DNA of 20,576 nt from CAJCIY01 sp036379355 (GTDB lineage Bacteria > Actinomycetota > Actinomycetes > Mycobacteriales > CAJCIY01), in contig DASVGV010000012.1 in assembly GCA_036379355.1 (NCBI GenBank), positions 1-20,576 of the forward strand, written 5' to 3'. A program made the position numbers and the translations under genes. A model generated the notes under the pieces. The model searched no databases. It was not told the origin of the DNA and saw nothing but the letters and a program-made list of their open reading frames with translations. Shown one piece after another: positions 15,180 through 20,576 of the stretch; the first letter of the stretch is position 1, and each line of letters starts with the position of its first letter.

Positions 15180-15185
15180 CGGCCT

Positions 15186-16364
15186 GTGAGCGACCACGGG
15201 CGGACGGCCGACGGCTGGTCGGGCGTCGGGCGCGCGCTGATCACCCTGGCGGTCTCGGCGTACGTCGGCGTGTCGATCATCGGCGACCGCACCACCGAGG
15301 GCACGGCTGCCGCGCTCTACATCCTGCTCGTGGTGCTGTCGATCCTGGCGCACGAGATCGCGCATGCCGTCGTCGCGATGGCGATCGGCGCCGAGGTCAC
15401 CGGCATGCGGTTCGGGTTCGGACCACGCCTCACCCCGGCGTCGTCCCCCTTCGACCTGCGCCCGCTCATCGTGGCCGCCCACGTGTCCTACCGGCCGCCG
15501 CGCGAAGTCCGGCGCTGGCAGCTGGTCGCGGTCGCGTCGGCCGGGCTCGTCGTGCACCTCGTCCTCGTCGCCGTCGCGTTGTCGCTCGGCGCCGGGCCCT
15601 GGCCCGCCTGGCGGGTGGCGCTCTTGGTGGCCAACGCGTACGCGCTGCTCGGGAACGCGCTGCCCATGATCGGCGGCTTCACGACGACGTCCGACGGCCC
15701 GAGCGACGGGGCGACCATCGCGCTGCTGCTGCGCCACCGCGGGCCGTTCCTCAGCAACGCCGACCCCGACCTCGTGGAGGCTGTGACGGCGCTCGACCGC
15801 GGTGGCTCGCCGGCCGCGGCCGCGGTGCTGGACCGGCTGGACCGGGACGACCTGCCCTTGCTCCGGATGCGGCTGGCCGAGATCGCACTCGCCGCCGGCC
15901 GGTGGCCGGACGCCCGCGCACTCGTCCGCGGCGCGGTCGACTCGTCGCGTCCCTGGAAGGGCGCGCACGTCTTCGCCGAGGCGGAGGCGATGGACATGCT
16001 GACGGCAGGTACGGCGACGGCCGAGCGGATCGCGGCCGCGGACGAGGCCGTGGCCGCTGCCCTGGGCGCGCTGCCCCACGGCGCCACCGCCCGTGAGCGG
16101 GCGGCCGTCACGCACACCCTGGCCCTCGTCCGCCTCCTGCAGGAGCGCTGGGAGGAGGCCGCGGGTCTGTGCGCGTGGGCGGGACCGATGACCGCGACCC
16201 GCGCGGACCGCGCCGCGGTCCTCGCGACGCACGGCTGGGCGCTGCTGCGCCAGGGCAGGCGCAGCGACGCCGAGCGCATGCTCGCCCAGGCGATGGCTCT
16301 GTCCAACGGTCCCCTGCCGCGGGCCCTCGCCCGCCTGCTGGCAGCCACTCCGGTCTCGTCGTAG
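15186..16364 (+). CDS. Membrane M50 (site-2-protease-like) metallopeptidase with helical C-terminal domain
   Basis: 392 aa from GTG 15186. Four likely membrane segments lie at about 17-33, 41-62, 113-133 and 143-162. The second carries the zinc motif HEIAH (56-60). The fourth is followed by NALP (157-160) and PSDG (172-175), matching the NxxP and DG elements with the third zinc ligand in M50 proteases. About 200 residues follow (190-392), Ala/Leu/Arg-rich and helical, with a repeat-like pattern suggesting TPR or similar protein-binding repeats in the cytoplasm. Intramembrane cleavage of a regulator is the family role; the substrate here is unknown. The start is set by a -10 box at leaderless spacing; no ribosome-binding site is present. 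The pterin dehydratase follows after 29 bases. Confidence 0.78.
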   Translation: MSDHGRTADGWSGVGRALITLAVSAYVGVSIIGDRTTEGTAAALYILLVVLSILAHEIAHAVVAMAIGAEVTGMRFGFGPRLTPASSPFDLRPLIVAAHVSYRPPREVRRWQLVAVASAGLVVHLVLVAVALSLGAGPWPAWRVALLVANAYALLGNALPMIGGFTTTSDGPSDGATIALLLRHRGPFLSNADPDLVEAVTALDRGGSPAAAAVLDRLDRDDLPLLRMRLAEIALAAGRWPDARALVRGAVDSSRPWKGAHVFAEAEAMDMLTAGTATAERIAAADEAVAAALGALPHGATARERAAVTHTLALVRLLQERWEEAAGLCAWAGPMTATRADRAAVLATHGWALLRQGRRSDAERMLAQAMALSNGPLPRALARLLAATPVSS

Positions 16365-16393
16365 CCGGTGCCGGGCCGCGCGATGATGGGGGG

Positions 16394-16684
16394 ATGGCAG
16401 ACATCCTCACGCCCGTCGAGCTCGTCGCAGCGCTGAACGACCTGCCGCAGTGGACCGGGGACGCCCAGGCCATCGAGCGTACGGTCGAGTGCTCCACGTT
16501 CCTCGCCGCCATCGGGCTCGTCGACGACGTCGCCGTCGCGGCCGAGCGGCAGGACCACCATCCGGACATCGACATCCGCTGGCGGACCGTGCGCTTCGTC
16601 TGCTCGACCCACTCGGCCGGCGGCGTCACCTCCCTCGACCTCACGCTCGCGCGGCTGATCGACGAGCTGGCCCGTGGGCGCTGA
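16394..16684 (+). CDS. Pterin-4a-carbinolamine dehydratase
   Basis: 96 aa, full length for the PCD/DCoH family. It dehydrates 4a-hydroxytetrahydropterin in pterin recycling. The signature is complete: catalytic HHP at 55-57 in ERQDHHPDIDIRW, then STHSAGGVTSLDLTLA (71-86). The ATG at 16394 follows a run of G, and a -10-like GATGAT (16382-16387) ends six bases before it, so the mRNA may be leaderless; the Gs could also act as a weak ribosome-binding site. No aromatic amino acid hydroxylase lies nearby, so the physiological partner is unknown. The stop overlaps the next gene by 11 bases. Confidence 0.93.
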   Translation: MADILTPVELVAALNDLPQWTGDAQAIERTVECSTFLAAIGLVDDVAVAAERQDHHPDIDIRWRTVRFVCSTHSAGGVTSLDLTLARLIDELARGR

Positions 16685-17654
16685 GGCAGAACGGGATGTG
16701 CTCGCGCACGCCGTGATCGGCGTGCCACCGCCCGGACACGACCTGCCCCGAACGGGCCGCACCACGCTCGGACCGGTGCCGGCGGACTGGACGCTCGACG
16801 TCGTCGCGAAGTCGCACGGGTGGAGCAGCCTGGCGCCCAACGCGTACGACGAGGGGCGCCGGCGGTTCCACCGGACGCTGCTGCTGCCGGACGCGGGCCC
16901 GCTCACCGTCACGCTCGACGAGAGCGGCGAGATCTCGTGGGGGCGGGTGCGCGGCACGGACGCCGACCGCCGCGAGGTCCGCCGCCAGCTGCGCCGCATG
17001 CTGTGCGTCGACGACGACGTCGACGAGATGCATGCGTCGTTCGCGCGGGCATCGTGGCTGCGCTGGAACCCCGCGCTCGGCGGCGGGCGGCTGCTGCGTT
17101 CCCCCACGGTCTGGGAAGACCTGGCCCGGATGCTCGCCACCACGAACTGCTCGTGGTCCCTGACCAAGGCCATGACCACGAAGCTCGTGGACACCCTCGG
17201 CGAAGTCGGCCCCGCCGGGGAGCGGACCTTCCCCACCCGTGCCGCCGTCCGCGAGGCCGGGGCGGACCACCTGCGCGACGCGGTCCGCGCCGGCTACCGC
17301 GCCGAGTCGTTCGTCGCCCTCGCCGCCACCGACCTCGACATCGAGTCGTGGCTCGGTTCGCCGCTCACGGACGCCGAGCTGGCTACGCAGATCCAGTCGC
17401 TGCGGGGGTTCGGTCCATACGCTGCCGAGGGCATGCTCGGCATCCTCGGCCGCCCACGCGGCTTCGCCATCGACGCGTGGGTACGGGTCAAGCTGCCCGC
17501 CCTGCTGGGCAAGCGGTCCATGACCGACGAGCAGATCCGCCGGCGCTACCGCTCGTTCGGCCGCTGGGCCGGCTGGGCGCTGTGGACCAAGCTGACCTCC
17601 GACTGGTTCGACGCGGCGACGCCGGCTGGCCCGGGGCACCGCCCGACGGCGTGA
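16674..17654 (+). CDS. HhH-GPD DNA glycosylase (3-methyladenine/8-oxoguanine glycosylase superfamily)
   Basis: 326 aa from GTG 16674, overlapping the dehydratase by 11 bases; GTG 16698 is an alternative start. Base-excision repair enzyme of the helix-hairpin-helix family. The hairpin LRGFGPYAAEGML is at about 243-255, and the catalytic Asp is 267 in GFAIDAWVR. Where OGG1/EndoIII have a catalytic Lys, this protein has no Lys in the corresponding hairpin (Pro-Tyr as in the AlkA pattern), so it is probably monofunctional. No Fe-S cysteine cluster is visible at the C-terminus. The N-terminal 130 residues resemble the antiparallel sheet domain seen before the HhH core in AlkA/OGG1. The damaged base recognised cannot be told. 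Its stop directly abuts the stop of the convergent small gene. Confidence 0.82.
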   Translation: MGAEAERDVLAHAVIGVPPPGHDLPRTGRTTLGPVPADWTLDVVAKSHGWSSLAPNAYDEGRRRFHRTLLLPDAGPLTVTLDESGEISWGRVRGTDADRREVRRQLRRMLCVDDDVDEMHASFARASWLRWNPALGGGRLLRSPTVWEDLARMLATTNCSWSLTKAMTTKLVDTLGEVGPAGERTFPTRAAVREAGADHLRDAVRAGYRAESFVALAATDLDIESWLGSPLTDAELATQIQSLRGFGPYAAEGMLGILGRPRGFAIDAWVRVKLPALLGKRSMTDEQIRRRYRSFGRWAGWALWTKLTSDWFDAATPAGPGHRPTA

Positions 17655-18065
17655 TCATTTCCGCAGCGGCTTGGGCGCGTCGCCCATCGGCACCCGGGGA
17701 CAGTCGGCGAGTGTGAGGTCGGCGTAGCGGAACGCGTCGTCGCAGAGTGACTCGACGGTGAACCCCCGCTCGGTGCCCAGCGTGGTGAGCGAGACCCGGA
17801 ACACCGTGACGGTGTAACGGCGCGGGGAGTCGTAGACGCACGAGATCGTGCCGACGTGCAGCGGTCCCGGCCCGTCCGTCGGGACGAAGCCGGCCGGCCA
17901 CGGCTCCGCGAAGCGCTGCCAGATGCCCGGACGGGTGTTCCAGACGCCACCGGACCGCACGTCGTCGGCCTCGAGCCCGGCCAGGATCAGCCGGGTAGCC
18001 GACTCGGAGAGCAACGCGGCCGGCCGGATCACCTCGACGGAGGCGAACGGAGTCTCGCGAGCCAC
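17655..18065 (-). CDS. Hypothetical protein, 136 aa
   Basis: I do not recognise the family. The GTG at 18065 is chosen because GAGGAGG (18071-18077) lies five bases upstream; an in-frame GTG at 18095 has none. The protein has no signal peptide, membrane helix or known motif. It has two Cys residues away from its start (in ISCVYD and ESLCDD), a Trp-rich stretch VWNTRPGIWQRFAEPW and an Asp/Tyr-rich segment (AFRYADLTLADCP). Length, soluble composition and a proper ribosome-binding site suggest a real gene. It ends with no gap against the glycosylase gene. Confidence 0.7.
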   Translation of the reverse strand: MARETPFASVEVIRPAALLSESATRLILAGLEADDVRSGGVWNTRPGIWQRFAEPWPAGFVPTDGPGPLHVGTISCVYDSPRRYTVTVFRVSLTTLGTERGFTVESLCDDAFRYADLTLADCPRVPMGDAPKPLRK

Positions 18066-18070
18066 GGACA

Positions 18071-18119
18071 CCTCCTCGTGCCGGCCGACGGCCACGGCGG
18101 GGTCGACGCGTGGAGCCTA
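18071..18119 (-). promoter_or_regulatory. Candidate -10 and ribosome-binding site of the 136-aa gene
   Basis: Minus-strand TAGGCT (18119-18114) fits TANNNT and predicts a start near 18107, giving a leader of about 42 bases that includes GAGGAGG (18077-18071). Just upstream lies a small inverted repeat CCCGC-GTG-GCGGG (18121-18133). No -35 is evident. Confidence 0.35.
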
Positions 18120-18141
18120 ACCCGCGTGGCGGGCACCACCA

Positions 18142-18157
18142 CGGCGACCGGTCGCCG
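18142..18157 (-). terminator. 16-bp perfect palindrome after the TetR gene
   Basis: CGGCGACCGGTCGCCG is perfectly self-complementary and lies 23 bases past the TetR stop. As RNA it gives a 6-bp stem with a CCGG loop and no T-run. It could be a weak terminator for the SDR-CMD-TetR operon, or a protein site upstream of the 136-aa gene. The gap 18066-18179 contains nothing else coding. Confidence 0.3.
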
Positions 18158-18179
18158 ATGCGTGCCGGGTGGGTCCGGG

Positions 18180-18743
18180 TCAGGCGAAGATCCGCGCGGC
18201 CAGCGCGGCCAGGGGTGCCCGCAGCGCGCGGACGTCGTCCGGGGTGCCGGTGACCAGACGGCCGGTGACGAGCGACGTGATGCCCGCGACCAGCACCTCG
18301 CAGGCGAACCGGTCCTGCCGCGAGCGCGCCCGCAGGGTCACCGTCAGCCCGTCCACGAACGCCTGCTGCAGTTCGGTGCGCCGCCGGGCCATCTCCGGGC
18401 CGGCCGCGTACACCTCGACGAGGTAGAGGCGGGCGAGGTCCGGCGCATCGGCCAGGGCGTTCAGGTACGCGTCGACGACCGCGGCGAAGCGCTCGACCGG
18501 CGTGCCTTTGTCCGGCAGGGCACGCGCGGCTACCTGCAGCAGCAGGCCGCTCAGCTCGTCGAAGCCCTGCGCGAAGCAGTCCTGCTTGGAGGCGAACTGC
18601 TGATAGAACGTCTCGCGCGACACCCCCGCGCGCCGGATGATGTGGGCGACCGACGTGCCGACGTAGCCATGCTCGGCCATCGACTCGGCCAGCGCCGTGA
18701 GCATCCGGCGGCGCTGGTCGCCGACAACCTGCTCGCGGCTCAG
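18180..18743 (-). CDS. TetR-family transcriptional regulator
   Basis: 187 aa if it begins at the CTG at 18743. The N-terminal TetR DNA-binding domain is clear: RRRMLTALAESMAEHGY, then TSVAHIIRRAGVSRETFYQQ with the HTH at about 29-50, then KQDCFAQGFDEL. The rest is an all-helical ligand-binding domain of normal length. Start problem: no in-frame ATG, GTG or TTG exists between the upstream sequence and codon 14 (ATG at 18704-18702), which would remove much of helix 1. The CTG at 18743 overlaps the stop of the upstream gene as CTGA, mirroring the ATGA/GTGA overlaps elsewhere in the window; an ATC after AGGAG further upstream is another possibility. It is the last gene of the SDR operon and probably represses it. 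Confidence 0.85.
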   Translation of the reverse strand: MSREQVVGDQRRRMLTALAESMAEHGYVGTSVAHIIRRAGVSRETFYQQFASKQDCFAQGFDELSGLLLQVAARALPDKGTPVERFAAVVDAYLNALADAPDLARLYLVEVYAAGPEMARRRTELQQAFVDGLTVTLRARSRQDRFACEVLVAGITSLVTGRLVTGTPDDVRALRAPLAALAARIFA

Positions 18744-19309
18744 CGGATGGCGTCCCCGGGGGAGCTGGCGGATGATCGTCTCCTGTCCGGCGGGATGCGG
18801 AACGTGCCGATGAAGGTGGCCAGCATCTCGTAGTGCCCGACCAGCAGCACCAGTTCGACGAGGTCCCCGGGCGAGAGCGCCCGCGCCAGCGGCTCCCAGA
18901 GCTCGTCGCCGATGTCCTGATCGTCGTGGAGTGCGTCGACCGCGCGCAGGACGAGCCGCTCCCGTTCCGACCAACCCGGCGCGTCCGGCCCCTCCTCCAG
19001 CCGCGCGATGTCGGCGGCCGTGACGCCCGCACGCCCGGCCAGCCTGCGGTGGTGCTCCTCCTCGTACGCGCACGAGCGCAGGTGTGCGACCCGCAGGATC
19101 ACCAGCTCGGTCTCGCGCCGCGGCAGGCGGCCGCCGGGCATGAGCCGTCCGGCGAACCGCAGCCAGCCGCGAAACAGCCGCGGTCGCAGGGACATCGTGC
19201 GAAAGAGCAGCGGCGGCTCGGTCCCGCTGACACGGCCGGCAAGCAGGCTCACGAGCCACCCGGCGGTGCCGGTCTCCCGGCGCCGCGGGGCCGGTGGCCG
19301 GGACGTCAT
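18740..19309 (-). CDS. Carboxymuconolactone decarboxylase (CMD/AhpD-like) family protein
   Basis: 189 aa. The CMD core spans about residues 35-170: RETELVILRVAHLRSCAYEE then HHRRLAGRAGVTAADIARLE, and a C-terminal half with LVELVLLVGHYEMLATFIGT. The family catalytic set is visible as Glu67, Cys80, Glu83 and His86. There is one Cys instead of the CXXC pair of AhpD, so peroxidase-reductase chemistry is unlikely; related single-Cys proteins have unknown substrates. The ATG at 19309 overlaps the SDR stop (ATGA). Sitting between an SDR and a TetR regulator suggests a small catabolic or detoxification operon. The last 15 residues (after RIPPD) are Ser/Arg-rich and overlap the region preceding the TetR start. 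Confidence 0.8.
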   Translation of the reverse strand: MTSRPPAPRRRETGTAGWLVSLLAGRVSGTEPPLLFRTMSLRPRLFRGWLRFAGRLMPGGRLPRRETELVILRVAHLRSCAYEEEHHRRLAGRAGVTAADIARLEEGPDAPGWSERERLVLRAVDALHDDQDIGDELWEPLARALSPGDLVELVLLVGHYEMLATFIGTFRIPPDRRRSSASSPGDAIR

Positions 19310-20172
19310 CCGGTGAGCGCGGGGACCGCCGCCCGCATCGCCATCGCGTTGATCCGCTGCATGGTCCAGGCGTACGCCGGAGGCGCGAGCCGCTGCAGCA
19401 GGTGGACCGCGCGGATCTCGGGCGACGTGTAGACGAGGTAGCGGTTGCGGCGGACCCCGTCCAGGAGGGCCGCCGCCGCGCGCTCGGGTGACACGGCGTG
19501 CCGGACGAAGCGACGGTGCAGGGCCTGCGCGGCCGGATGGTCCTTGTCGATGCCGGCGATCTCGACCGTGTCGGTGAGCGGGGTGGCGACGGCACCCGGG
19601 CAGACGAGGCTGACGCCGATCCCGTACGGGCGCAGGTCGAATCGCAGCACCTCCGAGACACCGCGGAGGCCGAACTTCGCCGCGCTGTACGCGGCGTGCC
19701 AGGGGAGCCCGATCAGGCCTGCGGCCGACGAGACGTTCGCGAGATGCCCGCCGCGCCCGGCGGCCATCATCGGCGGCACGAACGTCTCGATCACGTGGAT
19801 GGGACCCATCAGGTTGACGTCCACCTGACGTTGCCACTGCTCGTGGCTGAGGCGGTCGACGCTTCCCCACGTCGAGATGCCGGCCACGTTCAGGACGACG
19901 TCGACGGCGTCGACGCCGGCGTGCACCGTCTCGGCGAGGGACGCCACCTGCTCGTAGTCGCTGACGTCGGCCACGGCGGCGTGCAGCACGCTTCCCCCGC
20001 GGGCGTCGGCGTCGCGCGCCACCTGGCGGAGACCGTCGCCGTCGCGGTCGGTCAGCACGAGCACGGCGCCCTCGTCGGCGGCGGCCAAGGCGGCGGCGCG
20101 ACCGATGCCGCTGGCGGCACCGGTCACCAGAACGCGCCGATCGGTCAGGGAGCGAAGGTCAGGACGGCGCAT
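19306..20172 (-). CDS. Short-chain dehydrogenase/reductase
   Basis: 288 aa classical SDR. The cofactor motif TGAASGIG is at 17-24, and Asp42 ends the second strand (LVLTDRD), favouring NAD(H). NVAG is at 95-98. The catalytic set is Asn120 (VDVN), Ser in NVSSAAG (147-151), Tyr162 and Lys166 (YSAAK). The C-terminal 50 residues are an extension of the type found in SDRs acting on lipids or hydrophobic alcohols, but the substrate is unknown. The ATG at 20172 has no ribosome-binding site; a -10 box TAACGT ends exactly six bases before it, predicting a leaderless mRNA. It is the first gene of the SDR-CMD-TetR operon. Confidence 0.92.
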   Translation of the reverse strand: MRRPDLRSLTDRRVLVTGAASGIGRAAALAAADEGAVLVLTDRDGDGLRQVARDADARGGSVLHAAVADVSDYEQVASLAETVHAGVDAVDVVLNVAGISTWGSVDRLSHEQWQRQVDVNLMGPIHVIETFVPPMMAAGRGGHLANVSSAAGLIGLPWHAAYSAAKFGLRGVSEVLRFDLRPYGIGVSLVCPGAVATPLTDTVEIAGIDKDHPAAQALHRRFVRHAVSPERAAAALLDGVRRNRYLVYTSPEIRAVHLLQRLAPPAYAWTMQRINAMAMRAAVPALTG

Positions 20173-20178
20173 GCGCGG

Positions 20179-20207
20179 ACGTTATCGAAGAACACAAGCG
20201 TTCGCAA
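20179..20207 (-). promoter_or_regulatory. Promoter of the SDR operon with embedded TetR-type operator
   Basis: Minus strand: TTGCGA (20207-20202), 17-base spacer, TAACGT (20184-20179), then six bases to the ATG at 20172. This is the best -35/-10 pair in the window. The spacer and the edge of the -35 contain an imperfect 14-bp palindrome at 20190-20203, GAAC-N6-GTTC, the kind of site at which a TetR dimer would block polymerase. Binding by the operon's own TetR is inference. Confidence 0.55.
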
Positions 20208-20213
20208 ACCGTC

Positions 20214-20576
20214 CTACTGCTGGCCCCCGGCGCCCGCCAGCGAGTTCGGACGGCCGAACAGGAACCCCTGCGCGTGCGTGCATCCCATCTCGGCGAGCGC
20301 CTCCGCCTGAGAGGGCATCTCGATGCCCTCGGCGACTGTGTCGAGGCCGAGGTCGTTGCACAGGTGGACGACGGCGCGGACCACGGCACGCGACCGCTCG
20401 TCCTCGAGGATCGGTGCCACGAACGAGCGGTCGATCTTCACCACACGTACGGGCAGGTTCTGCAGCAGGGTCAGGGACGAGTAGCCGGTGCCGAAGTCGT
20501 CCAGGGCCAGGGTGACGCCGAGGTCGCGCAGGGCGGCCATGTCCTCCAGGACCGACGAGCTGGCCTGCAGGACTGC
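20214..20576 (-). CDS. EAL-domain c-di-GMP phosphodiesterase, C-terminal fragment (runs off window)
   Basis: The last 120 residues of a protein that continues beyond base 20576. The fragment holds the second half of an EAL domain: LALDDFGTGYSSL with the metal-binding Asp pair (residues 25-26 of the fragment), VKIDRSFV with the catalytic Lys, TVAEGIE with a conserved Glu, and AQGFLFGRP with the loop Gln. These are the residues of active c-di-GMP phosphodiesterases; the EAL tripeptide itself and any GGDEF or PAS part are outside. The stop (TAG) is 41 bases before the SDR start, and the SDR promoter occupies that gap. Confidence 0.93.
   Translation of the reverse strand, partial: AVLQASSSVLEDMAALRDLGVTLALDDFGTGYSSLTLLQNLPVRVVKIDRSFVAPILEDERSRAVVRAVVHLCNDLGLDTVAEGIEMPSQAEALAEMGCTHAQGFLFGRPNSLAGAGGQQ

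Noticed and set aside
13377..15185. Upstream extension of the M50 gene across the whole typA antisense strand
   Set aside because: This stretch is the antisense of typA. The M50 protein begins naturally at GTG 15186 behind a -10 box.
15129..16232. N-terminal extension of TypA
   Set aside because: The frame stays open but its sequence is antisense to the M50 gene; TypA homology begins shortly after ATG 15128, and the typA -10 box lies at 15164-15169.
15488..17236. 582-codon minus-strand open frame opposite the M50, dehydratase and glycosylase genes
   Set aside because: Ser/Arg/Pro-rich antisense composition, and it spans three genes that carry clear family motifs on the plus strand.
1..20576. 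Mobile element, CRISPR array, tRNA or phage island
   Set aside because: No transposase or integrase motifs, no regularly spaced repeats, no tRNA-like cloverleaf noticed, and no clear change in base composition along the window by eye.

Overview
The window is 20.6 kb of very GC-rich DNA (above roughly 70% by eye) from an actinobacterium, probably a mycothiol-producing member of the Actinomycetota. The evidence is an MshB-type mycothiol deacetylase, frequent GTG starts, several probable leaderless genes, an actinobacterial-style DPP-IV family peptidase, and a complete hopanoid operon in the order known from actinobacteria. I see no tRNA, rRNA, CRISPR array, insertion sequence or prophage gene. 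The genus cannot be fixed from the sequence alone.

Layout. (1) 1-701, minus: start of a membrane-anchored FtsH-like AAA+ ATPase, cut by the window edge. (2) 912-9377, minus: a seven-gene hopanoid operon, hpnC-hpnD-hpnE-prenyl synthase-shc-(hpnG-ispH fusion)-hpnH. All six junctions are 4-base ATGA or GTGA overlaps. (3) 9544-10257, plus: a sigma-70-like regulator with a hydrophobic tail, divergent from the operon. (4) 10258-11142, minus: mshB. (5) 11166-13214, plus: an S9 dipeptidyl peptidase. (6) 13233-15128, minus: the translational GTPase TypA/BipA. (7) 15186-17654, plus: an M50 (site-2-protease-like) membrane protein, a pterin carbinolamine dehydratase and a HhH-GPD DNA glycosylase. (8) 17655-18065, minus: a small protein of unknown function. 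(9) 18180-20172, minus: an SDR, CMD-family and TetR operon. (10) 20214-20576, minus: the C-terminal end of an EAL-domain c-di-GMP phosphodiesterase.

How the genes work together. The hopanoid operon encodes a route from HMBPP (IspH domain) to C5 units, prenyl diphosphate, presqualene diphosphate (HpnD), hydroxysqualene (HpnC), squalene (HpnE), hopene (Shc), adenosylhopane (HpnH) and ribosylhopane (HpnG domain). No aminotransferase (HpnO), dxs or ispG lies next to it. The only good ribosome-binding site in the operon is in front of hpnC, and it is fully paired in a hairpin closed by a cUUCGg tetraloop. Because every later gene overlaps its predecessor, that one hairpin could set translation of the whole pathway. 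I consider this, together with the HpnG-IspH fusion, the most interesting content of the window.

A second theme is promoter architecture. At three genes (the peptidase, the M50 protein and the SDR) a TANNNT -10 hexamer ends exactly six bases before the start codon, which predicts leaderless mRNAs. Two divergent gene pairs (mshB/peptidase and typA/M50) have interlocked -10 elements, so their promoters should compete for polymerase.
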